From assembly GCA_003661105.1 (NCBI GenBank), contig QMVM01000005.1, forward strand, positions 1 to 22,733: a DNA stretch of 22,733 bases, in the 5' to 3' direction. How positions within the stretch are numbered: position 1 is the stretch's first letter; each line of letters opens with the position of its first letter. Below the pieces are notes generated by a model. That model made no database searches and was not told where the DNA came from. It worked only from the letters and a program-made list of their open reading frames with translations. This document shows, piece by piece, positions 1 to 6,633 of this stretch. The DNA comes from Methanosarcinales archaeon (GTDB lineage Archaea; Halobacteriota; Methanosarcinia; Methanosarcinales; Methanogasteraceae). Position numbers and translations under genes: made by a program.

Positions 1-21
1 ACCCAACAAATGAGGTGATGG

Positions 22-324
22 ATGACTATGTTAATAAAACAATCAGATATTAGCGCTGCACTCGGGAATAAGCTTTGCGGCGAAGGAGGTTTTATACGAG
101 TGCCCGAAGGTGCAGAATACAGCGCAGAAGATGCAACCAATGTGCTGTTGCACGCTGCTACTTCGTCTTCGAACTCTATAGAATCAGCAGTGCAGGATTT
201 ACAGGCAATGCATCCGATTTCAAGGATTCCATGTGCAGATACTGTGCATATCTGGAAGGGGTCAATAGATCGTACCCTATTCCATTTGCCAAATAAAGGG
301 TCAATACATCGTACACTCTTTTGA
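22..324 (+). pseudogene. 5' fragment of a probable insertion-sequence transposase
   Basis: The reading frame gives 100 residues. Residues about 35-80 (a helix rich in Ala/Ser, then a segment ending in CADTVHIW) resemble the N-terminal region of ISH3-like/IS4-like archaeal transposases, in which an Ala-rich helix precedes a 'DTV' segment leading into the DDE catalytic domain. That family match is from memory and unverified. Nothing resembling a catalytic domain follows: after residue 80 the frame runs into two direct copies of a short repeat (from 259 and 298) and stops at 322-324. The ATG at 22 may not be the native start. I read it as a truncated, non-functional copy; a short unrelated hypothetical protein is the alternative. 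Confidence 0.4.
259..320. repeat. Direct repeat, 39-bp offset, about 1.6 copies
   Basis: The motif GGGTCAATAGATCGTACCCT at 259 recurs at 298 as GGGTCAATACATCGTACACT, with 18 of 20 bases the same. It lies exactly where similarity to a transposase ends, so it may mark a deletion junction or the end of an element. Confidence 0.6.
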
Positions 325-360
325 TACACGCTCCGTTTAACGCATCCTCTGTGATGTGTT

Positions 361-753
361 ATTGATATTAACGAACAAGAGAGAATTGATTCCGCAAATC
401 GATACATCAGAGGAGATAAACCCGTAGATATTTATAGGGACGCAAAGAGATCAAAGAAATAGCTCACTGGTTGGGTGAATCGATTCAAAACTGGCGAAGA
501 CGGGTGGTATATATCTCGATCAAGAGCGCCTACAAAACATGGAAGAAGTACGAATGAAGAGATCGAAAGAGTGATCGTGAGCATCAGAAAAGCTCTGATA
601 TAATGCAATGAGCACGAATCAAAATATCTCAGGCGTTAGGCGTTGATGCGATCCGGTACAGGATGAATGAGCTTGGGTTTTTCAGAGGATGTGATGCCAT
701 CGGCATCAACGATAAAGCGGATTGTGAAGAAACATGGTCTGAAAGTAAATAAA
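361..753 (+). pseudogene. Decayed helix-turn-helix transposase (IS481/IS630-like N-terminal region)
   Basis: Reading from 361 gives a protein-like stretch (INEQERIDSANRYIRGDKPV and onward), interrupted by TAG at 460 and TAA at 601. It shifts frame near 640 and again in the T-run at 678-682, then continues to about 753 with SASTIKRIVKKHGLKVNK. The order (helical N-terminus, a GWVNRFKTGEDGWY segment, a basic RSRAPTKHGR stretch, an 'EIERVI..IRKAL' helix, then 'STIKRIVKKHGL') matches the HTH half of IS481/IS630-type transposases. The DDE domain is absent. At least two stops and two frameshifts make this a clear pseudogene; the exact IS family is uncertain. Confidence 0.7.
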
Positions 754-843
754 GGACATTAATCCAACCGATATGAGTAAAATGAAACGATATGGGGGGT
801 TTTTAGCGATATGCAAACCCAACCTCATTTTGACACCATAGTT

Positions 844-1038
844 TTATTTGGTTCGTTGTTCTATGGTTTTCTTCATTCTCTCAGCCCATATATCCTTGCT
901 GTCGGTGTACGGACACGCGAGATAGTGTTCCACAGCCGCCGCAACCGCATCTTTTGTTGTTGATAGTCCACACTTTGTCTTGAGGGCTTCGAGATCTTCT
1001 TCGGTCATTACGGTTTGTACGTGCAGTATCTTAGTCAT
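844..1038 (-). CDS. Small conserved archaeal protein, DUF5371-like
   Basis: This gene encodes 64 residues starting MTKILHVQTVMTEEDLEALK. The pattern (short beta strand, an 'LTEEDLEALK' helix, 'TTKDAVAAAVEHYL', a Cys, then a C-terminal 'W..RM.K' helix) resembles the small archaeal DUF5371 family and also the general shape of a ribbon-helix-helix regulator; I recall DUF5371 from Methanosarcinales but cannot confirm it here. The gene is intact between two pseudogenes, has a GGAAGTGAG Shine-Dalgarno just upstream of the ATG and a TATA box at 1076-1085. It could be a DNA-binding antitoxin-type protein; no toxin partner is visible. The function is unknown. Confidence 0.7.
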   Translation of the reverse strand: MTKILHVQTVMTEEDLEALKTKCGLSTTKDAVAAAVEHYLACPYTDSKDIWAERMKKTIEQRTK

Positions 1039-1075
1039 TTATCTCACTTCCTATAACATCTCATTACCATGATAA

Positions 1076-1085
1076 GGTATATAAA
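1076..1085 (-). promoter_or_regulatory. TATA box of the 64-residue gene
   Basis: On the minus strand this reads TTTATATACC, a good archaeal TATA element. A start site about 26 nt downstream (near 1054) leaves a short leader that contains the GGAAGTGAG ribosome binding site ahead of the ATG at 1038. Confidence 0.6.
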
Positions 1086-1129
1086 CTATTCGGTTCCGGG
1101 TGTTGGGGATCACAAAACAATCACAGTTC

Positions 1130-1475
1130 TAACATGATCGAAAGATCTTTTCGTGGGACCGGGGATCGCCGAAGGATTGTGATGGTGTGGGCACGCCCTG
1201 TATCACGCGAAGGCGCGGGGGTGGTGGCGGTACTTATGCCCGTAAAGACATTGCCCTTGAGTGTGGCACATGGCTTAGCCCGGAGTTCAAATTATACTTG
1301 ATCGAAAGAGTTTCAACGTCTGAAAGAAGACGAAAACGTGCGCTTATCTCAGGATTGGAATCTTAATCGGGCACTGGCTAAACTCAACTACCATATCCAT
1401 ACCGACGCTATCAATTTTGAAATGAATACACGTTGTGATAGTCTCCGGAATCCCCCGCCGCCCCCCACCCTCAAC
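1130..1475 (+). pseudogene. KilA-N domain protein remnant
   Basis: From about 1199 the translation gives a Gly-rich turn, then TYARKDIALECGTWLSPEF and KLYLIE. After a one-base frame change near 1307 it continues EFQRLKEDENVRLSQDWNLN and RALAKLNYHIHTDAI. This is the conserved core of the KilA-N DNA-binding domain (RGRGGGTYA.KDIA..F..W.S..FK.YLI.EFQRLK). The N-terminal half upstream of 1199 is out of frame and barely recognisable, and the C-terminus runs into unrelated C-rich sequence with a stop near 1478. KilA-N proteins belong to viruses and other mobile elements, which fits the surrounding transposase debris. Confidence 0.75.
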
Positions 1476-1508
1476 TGAAGTCGGGGGCATCCGCTCCGAT
1501 GCAAAAGG

Positions 1509-1518
1509 ATTAATATCA
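1509..1518 (+). promoter_or_regulatory. Possible TATA element of the rpoE1 operon
   Basis: The AT-rich element ATTAATATCA lies about 55 nt ahead of the rpoE1 ATG. A start site near 1540 would give a leader of about 29 nt with an AAAGAGG ribosome binding site just ahead of the ATG. A second AT-rich stretch at 1544-1557 is too close to the start codon to serve a message with this leader. Confidence 0.4.
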
Positions 1519-1568
1519 CAGCCGCGTAACTGTTACTCGGTTTTTCTATAAAAATAAAGAGGCGTAGC

Positions 1569-2156
1569 ATGTATCTGAAAACAAGACTGGTTGACACCGT
1601 TCGCATAGACCCTGAGCAGCTTGGGATGCCGGTTATGGTAGCTGTAGGAAGGGCACTTCGCGATAAACTTGAAGGACAAATTGACAAGAAACTCGGCGCA
1701 CTGGTTGCTATCCTCGATGTGGTCGATATCGGCGACGGGCGCATCCTCTTTGGCGATGGGGGTGTGTATTATGAGGCAACATTCGACGCGCTCATGTACA
1801 AACCCATAATGCAGGAGGTAACAGAAGGGGTCGTCGTCGAGGTCGTCGAATTCGGCGTGTTCATCGGTGTCGGACCGCTAGATGGGCTGATTCATGTGAG
1901 CCAGCTGACCGATGATTTCGTATCTTATGACGGGAAGAATGGTCGTCTCGTCTTCAAGGAGAGCGGGCGGGCGGTTACAGAAGGCGATAAACTGCGTGCG
2001 CGCATCGTTGCGGTCAGTTTGAATGAACGTGACCCGCACGAAAGCAGGATAGGGCTTACGATGCGCCAGCCAACACTTGGTAAACTGGAATGGCTCGAAG
2101 AGATTGCAAAGGAAGATGTTGCAAAGGATGAGAGTGACAAGGAAGGGAAAGAATGA
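1569..2156 (+). CDS. rpoE1: DNA-directed RNA polymerase subunit Rpo7 (RpoE1)
   Basis: This is the archaeal counterpart of eukaryotic RPB7. With Rpo4 it forms the stalk of RNA polymerase, which binds the emerging transcript and aids open-complex formation. The 195 residues contain the N-terminal tip domain (about 1-78, beginning MYLKTRLVDTVRIDP) and a C-terminal S1/OB RNA-binding domain (about 80-165, with EFGVFIGVGPLDGLIHVSQL). A charged Lys/Glu tail of about 20 residues follows. The start is supported by AAAGAGG upstream and by the conserved N-terminus. The stop overlaps the spt4 ATG by 4 nt (ATGA), so the two are probably translationally coupled, as in the conserved euryarchaeal order rpoE1-spt4-dephospho-CoA kinase-rps24e-rps27ae seen here. 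Confidence 0.97.
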   Translation: MYLKTRLVDTVRIDPEQLGMPVMVAVGRALRDKLEGQIDKKLGALVAILDVVDIGDGRILFGDGGVYYEATFDALMYKPIMQEVTEGVVVEVVEFGVFIGVGPLDGLIHVSQLTDDFVSYDGKNGRLVFKESGRAVTEGDKLRARIVAVSLNERDPHESRIGLTMRQPTLGKLEWLEEIAKEDVAKDESDKEGKE

Positions 2157-2338
2157 GTGAACAAGCGTGCAGAGACTGCCACAGGATCGTGAGCGGGCAG
2201 AACTGCCCGGTATGCGGATCAAGCTCGCTCAGCAAGGACTGGAGCGGATACGTCATAATTATGGAGCCGGAACTCTCGAGTATCGCTGCGAAACTGAATA
2301 TAACGACTGCCGGAGCATACGCGCTGAAGGTGCGATAA
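2153..2338 (+). CDS. spt4: Transcription elongation factor Spt4 (RpoE2)
   Basis: This 61-residue zinc-binding protein pairs with Spt5 (NusG homologue) and raises processivity of archaeal RNA polymerase. The zinc ligands are visible as C6-x2-C9 and C18-x2-C21 (CPVC). The C-terminal half (GYVIIMEPELSSIAAKLNI and 'G.YALKVR') is the Spt5-contacting part and is typical for the family in both sequence and length. The start overlaps the rpoE1 stop by 4 nt, and the next gene begins one base after this stop. Confidence 0.96.
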   Translation: MSEQACRDCHRIVSGQNCPVCGSSSLSKDWSGYVIIMEPELSSIAAKLNITTAGAYALKVR

Positions 2339-2339
2339 A

Positions 2340-2900
2340 GTGCCCCTTCTTCTTTCGGATCGCCTGAAATCGAGACTAAAAGTCCCGCATGGGACGCTGT
2401 ATGCCGGATCCGGGCGAAAGACCATGGACCTGCTGAAGAGCGCGCCGGATTGGGGAAATCCTGCAAAGATCATCTCTGTTGGCGATGTCACGACATGCAA
2501 CCTGATCGAATCAGGCATCCTGCCCGACATCTGCATCGTCGATCACCTCACATGCAGGGCAGAGGTGTCCGATGAGGTTAAAAATCGCATCCAGCATCCC
2601 GCGTATCAGGAGGTTACCATAAAGAACCCTGCCGGCACAATCACGACTGACCTTGTGACCGCCATAACAGACGCAATGACATGCGAACGCCTGATCCGCA
2701 TATTTGTGCAGGGCGAGGAGGATCTCGCAGTCATACCTGCAGTCGTGCTTGCACCGCTCTCCTCGATAGTTATATATGGACAGCCATCGAGTGGATGTGT
2801 GCTTATCAAGGTGACCAGTGAAAAAAAAAAGGAGATACGAGAACTCTTGAAACAGATGGAATATGCTAACGATGGCAAATCGCTATGGAGGATGCTTTAA
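2340..2900 (+). CDS. GTP-dependent dephospho-CoA kinase (DUF359 family)
   Basis: This enzyme phosphorylates dephospho-CoA with GTP in the last step of CoA synthesis in archaea, and is unrelated to bacterial CoaE. The 186-residue product carries family signatures: GDVTT (48-52), an Asp in VDHLTCR near residue 68, GEEDLAV (125-131), and a C-terminal PLSSIVIYGQPSSG segment. The GTG start at 2340 lies one base after the spt4 stop and matches the usual N-terminal length. The stop overlaps the rps24e ATG by one base. A run of ten A's (2821-2830) encodes Lys residues and stays in frame. The position between spt4 and rps24e is the standard euryarchaeal location. Confidence 0.93.
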   Translation: MPLLLSDRLKSRLKVPHGTLYAGSGRKTMDLLKSAPDWGNPAKIISVGDVTTCNLIESGILPDICIVDHLTCRAEVSDEVKNRIQHPAYQEVTIKNPAGTITTDLVTAITDAMTCERLIRIFVQGEEDLAVIPAVVLAPLSSIVIYGQPSSGCVLIKVTSEKKKEIRELLKQMEYANDGKSLWRML

Positions 2901-3196
2901 TGGCTATTGAGATTGTAAAGGATGTAGAGAATGTACTTTTGAATAGGCGGGATATTGTATTCAAGACCGAAGGAACTGGCATATCAAGGAAGAGTGCGAA
3001 GAGCACGCTTGTGGCACTTCTCGATACTACCCCCGAACTGCTAATACTCGATCGGATGAACTCACAGTACGGCACGCAGGATATACTCGGATACGCCCGG
3101 TTGTATGATAACGAGCAGAACCTGCGCCGGATCGAACCCGATTATATGATTGCGCGCAATGCGCCAGCAAAGAAGAGCGACGGGGGCGAGAATTGA
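2900..3196 (+). CDS. rps24e: 30S ribosomal protein S24e
   Basis: This small-subunit protein is found only in archaea and eukaryotes. The 98 residues begin MAIEIVKDVENVLLNRRDIV and contain the family core 'GI.RKSAKSTLVALLDT', the 'DRMNSQYGTQDILGYARLYD' segment and a basic tail. I chose the ATG at 2900 over an in-frame upstream ATG at 2885 because GGAGG at 2888-2892 sits at the right distance for the former and the longer form adds residues not found in the family. Its first base is the last base of the previous stop codon. Confidence 0.95.
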   Translation: MAIEIVKDVENVLLNRRDIVFKTEGTGISRKSAKSTLVALLDTTPELLILDRMNSQYGTQDILGYARLYDNEQNLRRIEPDYMIARNAPAKKSDGGEN

Positions 3197-3198
3197 TC

Positions 3199-3357
3199 AT
3201 GCGCATAAACGAATATTATACCGTAGAAGGGGATAAGATCACACGTTCGCGGCAGTTCTGCCCGAAATGTGGCAGCGGGGTATATCTGGCCGAACATGCA
3301 GACCGCATGACCTGTGGAAAATGTGGATACACCAAATACAAACAGAAGAAGGGATAA
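3199..3357 (+). CDS. rps27ae: 30S ribosomal protein S27ae
   Basis: This 52-residue zinc-ribbon ribosomal protein corresponds to the C-terminal part of the eukaryotic ubiquitin-S27a fusion; archaea make it without ubiquitin. It starts MRINEYYTVEGDKITRSRQF and has zinc ligands C21-x2-C24 (CPKC) and C39-x2-C42 (CGKC), followed by a Lys-rich tail. It starts two bases after the rps24e stop. Confidence 0.96.
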   Translation: MRINEYYTVEGDKITRSRQFCPKCGSGVYLAEHADRMTCGKCGYTKYKQKKG

Positions 3358-3360
3358 GTG

Positions 3361-3912
3361 ATGAAATATCGTCCGATTGTTGCCCTATCTATTCTGATAG
3401 TGGTGGTAGTAAGCTCGATCGGGTGTATCACCCCTACCGATCCTGCAGGGAGTGGGCAGTTGTCAGCAGTCAGGGAGGCGCTTGGAACGATGCCCCTGAT
3501 CGATGCCGGTGAAGCGATTAATACCACCGCAAACAACGATACGATCAAAGAATTCATAAGCCAGAAGTTCACTGCACCGAACCGGAGGAGTGTGCAGGCA
3601 GTGCTCGTTCAGAACTCTATGTACACTATCCTCAAACCATCTACAGCTGCTAATGAGTCGTCCTTGTGGGGTGTCAATCAATCTGCAAATGTCAGTGAGT
3701 CGCCATTCCTCTGGAAGGTTGATCTGATCGAGCGGAGTTGCAGTTGCGGCAGCAGTGGCAAGAATCTGTATATTGCAACCGCGCTGGTAGATCCACAGAC
3801 CGGGGAGATTGTGAACGCAAAGACATACACGATGTCTGAAAACAAGTATGGACAGAGCACCTGTATAAGTGCCTGCCACAAGCAATCAATATATGAAAAA
3901 AGCCCTTTATAA
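3361..3912 (+). CDS. Predicted lipoprotein with Cys-rich C-terminal part
   Basis: The product has 183 residues. A hydrophobic N-terminal signal (about 6-20) ends in SSIGC, so C22 is a good lipobox cysteine and the protein should be anchored outside the membrane. The mature part has no domain I recognise. It contains two Cys pairs, SCSCGSSG and STCISACHK, and between them a beta-rich stretch ending 'VDPQTGEIVNAKTYTMSE', which resembles the PepSY/YpeB-type 'D..TGEIV' turn, though too weakly to name. A GTG just before this ATG (3358) is an alternative start. It lies between the ribosomal cluster and the KaiC-like gene, with only 8 nt to the latter. Confidence 0.75.
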   Translation: MKYRPIVALSILIVVVVSSIGCITPTDPAGSGQLSAVREALGTMPLIDAGEAINTTANNDTIKEFISQKFTAPNRRSVQAVLVQNSMYTILKPSTAANESSLWGVNQSANVSESPFLWKVDLIERSCSCGSSGKNLYIATALVDPQTGEIVNAKTYTMSENKYGQSTCISACHKQSIYEKSPL

Positions 3913-3920
3913 TATCGATT

Positions 3921-5270
3921 ATGCTTAGACCGACCGGCATCGCCGGGCTCGATGAGATTCTTGGAGGCTTTCCAAAACCATCGACCATCCTCGTAGCTGG
4001 TACCGCTGGTGTCGGCAAGACGATGTTTGTGCTCGATTCACTATCGAGTGTGGCAGAAGACGAATCAACGCTCTATATCCCGATCACCACCAGACAGGAG
4101 ATAAGAGCGGATTTCGCAGATAGTTTTCTATCCCTGCACAAATCGATCGCGCTACATCCGATCGACAGGATATCTGCAGAACGCGATCCATTGTCTGCGT
4201 TGATCGATATCGGGAATGCCGTCACATCGTCCGGTGCTAACAGGGTTGCAATCGACCCAATAACACCCCTTGGATATGCATTTTCGGAACAGGAGCGGCA
4301 CCGGTTTATAGGCACATTCGATTCGATGGCACACGAATGGGACGCGATCACATTAGTCACCGGTGAATTGGCCGCATCCGAGATTCATGCATCGGTTGTC
4401 AGCCATTTTATGGATGGGGTTCTGTATCTCTCCTACGAAGAGAGTGAAAAACATGTGTTACACAATCTCAGGATATTCAAAACCCCGAACATCGCGGGTA
4501 CGCAAGCATTATCGAACATATATTCTTTTAACATCTCTACAGGCGGCGTAAGGATGTTTCCGCATCTGAAAGGCGGTGCAGCGCACCCAAATCTCTCGGT
4601 GCGCGTCCCGACAGGTATCAGGGAACTGGATGGGATGCTGGAGGGGGGAATCCCTGAAACATACTCGATGCTGATTGCTGGCAGTCCGGGTACCGGGAAA
4701 ACTATTTTTGGCTTGCAGTTTGCCAACAAAAGCCTTGAAAATGATACACCAGCCGTCATAGTCTTGTTTAATGAATCGCCTGACCAACTGATGGCTGAAG
4801 CGATGCGGCTTGGCTGGGATATGCAAGAGTATGTCGAGAAAGACCTGCTCAGGTTCGTTTATCCCTCTGAACAGGTATCTTCCGATGAGCATCTCTGGCA
4901 GATCAAGGATGCGGTCGAGTCGATCGGTGCCGGATCAGTGGTCTTCGATGGGGTCACGGACATGAAGACTGTGTTTTGCGGATCTGTAAATGTCAGGGAA
5001 TACGTCTACTCGCTGATCAGGTACTTAAAGTACATGAATGTCACCTCAATCTTCACAAGCGAGATCGAGAACGTCTTTTCATTCGAGATACCGGATGCTG
5101 GTACGTCTTTTCTGGTGGATGGCATCGTATCGCTCAGGTACATCAGGAAGGAGTCGGGCTTGCGAAAACTCCTGTTAATCCTGAAGATGCGTGGAACCAA
5201 TCACGACCGCAGGATAAAGGAGTATGCGATCACGGATCATGGAATAAATATCATGGAGTGGGCTGATTGA
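3921..5270 (+). CDS. KaiC/RadA-like ATPase with two RecA domains
   Basis: This 449-residue protein has two tandem RecA-fold domains, as in KaiC. Domain 1 begins GIAGLDEILGGFP with Walker A GTAGVGKT (27-34) and a Walker B-like strand RVAIDP. Domain 2 begins GIRELDGMLEGGIPE with Walker A GSPGTGKT (254-261), the catalytic-Glu region VLFNESPDQL, and Walker B SVVFDGV. In domain 1 the place of the catalytic glutamates reads YIPITTRQEI, so it may bind but not hydrolyse ATP. Archaeal KaiC-like proteins are regulatory ATPases with mostly unknown partners; there is no sign of a KaiB or histidine kinase here. The next gene overlaps its stop, so the two may act together. Confidence 0.88.
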   Translation: MLRPTGIAGLDEILGGFPKPSTILVAGTAGVGKTMFVLDSLSSVAEDESTLYIPITTRQEIRADFADSFLSLHKSIALHPIDRISAERDPLSALIDIGNAVTSSGANRVAIDPITPLGYAFSEQERHRFIGTFDSMAHEWDAITLVTGELAASEIHASVVSHFMDGVLYLSYEESEKHVLHNLRIFKTPNIAGTQALSNIYSFNISTGGVRMFPHLKGGAAHPNLSVRVPTGIRELDGMLEGGIPETYSMLIAGSPGTGKTIFGLQFANKSLENDTPAVIVLFNESPDQLMAEAMRLGWDMQEYVEKDLLRFVYPSEQVSSDEHLWQIKDAVESIGAGSVVFDGVTDMKTVFCGSVNVREYVYSLIRYLKYMNVTSIFTSEIENVFSFEIPDAGTSFLVDGIVSLRYIRKESGLRKLLLILKMRGTNHDRRIKEYAITDHGINIMEWAD

Positions 5271-5467
5271 AATATTCCGTGATCGTATGCCCGAAATGCA
5301 AAAGCCATGTGCAGATTATAGAGGATGGCATAAAATCGACTGTGTGCCAGCGATGTGGTAGCAGACTGGCTCTGAAGAAACTCAAGATCTGGCACACAAC
5401 CACCGATCTTGCTGATGCGGTCTCGGTACGCACTGCGCTTCTGATGAAACTGGATGAGCGATCTTGA
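5267..5467 (+). CDS. Small zinc-ribbon protein, DUF1922-like
   Basis: The protein has 66 residues, with zinc ligands C8-x2-C11 (CPKC) and C27-x2-C30 (CQRC), then 'GSRLALKKLKIWHTTTDLADAV'. The layout (rubredoxin-like zinc ribbon, then an 'I......L.EAV.VR..L' helix) matches my recollection of DUF1922, known from a Methanothermobacter structure and of unknown function. The start is TTG at 5267, overlapping the ATPase stop, with GGAG about 10 nt upstream; GTG at 5279 would cut off the residues just before the first Cys pair. The overlap suggests translational coupling to the KaiC-like ATPase. Confidence 0.75.
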   Translation: MKYSVIVCPKCKSHVQIIEDGIKSTVCQRCGSRLALKKLKIWHTTTDLADAVSVRTALLMKLDERS

Positions 5468-5485
5468 TTTGTAGTCCCGGTAAGG

Positions 5486-6370
5486 TCAGTGAAACGATAG
5501 ATTCAGTATTGCAAGCGTGGCAACGACCGCTTCCTCGAGCCGGACTGTCGCAGTCCCCTGATCTGGTATGACATTTAGCGTATAGTCAAATTCCGAAATA
5601 AAACTCTTCGCCCCCTTCTCTTTCTCTCCTCCCCCTTCTCTTCTCTTCTCTTCATCCATGATCTCAGAGATTCCCTTGTGCGGCGCACCAAAGACCACCA
5701 GCACATCCCCTGACCAGGAGTCCTCCCCGATCTTCCGGAGCAGGTCGGCATCAATGGATTCGCCATACCTGCTGGTTGCAATTCTAAGTCCCTGGGCATG
5801 GGTTGGGGCCGGAGTCGATGTTAGTGCCTCGCTCAGAGTACCCGCACTCATAACAGAATAGCCCCAGTATCCTGCGATCTCGTCGTCATCGACAGGAACC
5901 GCCTTAAGCGGCTTATTCGAGGTGACCTGCACATTCACACGCTCGCCCTTCTGTATGGAAACATTCAGAAATGCGGATCGCTTCGATCCAATATCCACCC
6001 ACGAACCGTTTTCATGCACTCTAATCACAACCCCCACACGGATATCCCCAATCTCAATCTTTTCTGCATCGAGAGGATGGTGCGGAGTCCGCAGCGGCGG
6101 GATCGTGCCAGCATACCGCAGATCATCCGCCAGTGGGATCAGGCGTTTTCGCAGATACTGCGGGGTTTCAGCATAATTAAGGATTCTCTCGATCAGTTCT
6201 GTCTCGTCGAGGTCGGGATCACGGTATATGATGATTCGATCCGCACGGAATACCGATGCCGCCCGCGCGATCTGCCCGATCTTTGCAGTCTTGCTGCGCA
6301 GGTCGCTGGCATCGATTGCGAGGGAGGACGGGAGCAGTAGGGCTAAGGATCTCGGTTTCATCTGATGCAT
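5486..6370 (-). CDS. SPOUT-class RNA methyltransferase (PF02598/C9orf114 family)
   Basis: The 294-residue product matches the archaeal/eukaryotic family of putative RNA uridine N3-methyltransferases: an N-terminal half of the SPOUT fold (LALLLPSSLAID; AASVFRADRIIIYRD), an inserted OB-like RNA-binding domain (about 90-150, with VGVVIRVHENGSWVDIGSKR) and the knotted cofactor-binding C-terminus (VLVVFGAPHKGISEI and the 'NVIPDQGTATVRLEEAV' loop). A low-complexity Glu/Gly/Lys linker (about 236-256) comes from a pyrimidine run on the plus strand. A weak TATA-like element near 6392-6400 is about 26 nt from the ATG at 6370, favouring a leaderless start there; M4 (6361) is the alternative. It is convergent with the zinc-ribbon gene. 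Confidence 0.88.
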   Translation of the reverse strand: MHQMKPRSLALLLPSSLAIDASDLRSKTAKIGQIARAASVFRADRIIIYRDPDLDETELIERILNYAETPQYLRKRLIPLADDLRYAGTIPPLRTPHHPLDAEKIEIGDIRVGVVIRVHENGSWVDIGSKRSAFLNVSIQKGERVNVQVTSNKPLKAVPVDDDEIAGYWGYSVMSAGTLSEALTSTPAPTHAQGLRIATSRYGESIDADLLRKIGEDSWSGDVLVVFGAPHKGISEIMDEEKRREGGGEKEKGAKSFISEFDYTLNVIPDQGTATVRLEEAVVATLAILNLSFH

Positions 6371-6455
6371 GAGTGTCTCGTTTCGGGGGTTGTAAAGTTA
6401 CTCCGGAGAATGGGCGCCATCGTCTTGTGGCATTATGCAGCCTCATTTACAGAGG

Positions 6456-6464
6456 TTTTATATG
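6456..6464 (+). promoter_or_regulatory. TATA box of the small Cys-rich gene
   Basis: TTTTATATG is centred at about 6460, 27 nt before the ATG at 6487. This is the spacing of a leaderless archaeal transcript and is the main evidence that the downstream short frame is a gene. Confidence 0.6.
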
Positions 6465-6486
6465 TGATACATGTTTATTTATCAGC

Positions 6487-6627
6487 ATGGAACAGAGAGA
6501 CGGTATGGGGCAGCGAGACCTCTGTGGGGATCGGTGCGCGATTTCGCGGCTGGCTGGTCATTATACAAAGCGCGGGTACCTGCTCCACACCAAGTGCAGA
6601 GGCGGGTTGCTTTGTGTAGGCAGGTGA
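6487..6627 (+). CDS. Small Cys-rich protein, leaderless
   Basis: This 46-residue frame starts MEQRDGMGQRDLCGDRCAIS. Four cysteines (C13, C17, C37, C43) and two histidines (H25, H34) could bind zinc, but the spacing C-x3-C ... C-x5-C is not one I can assign to a known ribbon. The central stretch LAGHYTKRGYLLHTKCRGG is basic and could contact nucleic acid. The TATA box lies 27 nt upstream of this ATG, and the lipoprotein gene starts 6 nt after the stop, so the two may be cotranscribed. The same frame is open upstream to 6373, but the promoter position argues against a longer protein. Function unknown. Confidence 0.55.
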   Translation: MEQRDGMGQRDLCGDRCAISRLAGHYTKRGYLLHTKCRGGLLCVGR

Positions 6628-6633
6628 TCGGGA

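Noticed and set aside
2821..2834. Run of ten A's followed by GGAG, possible programmed frameshift or internal ribosome site
   Set aside because: The dephospho-CoA kinase frame stays intact through it with normal family residues on both sides, and no useful start codon follows at the right distance.
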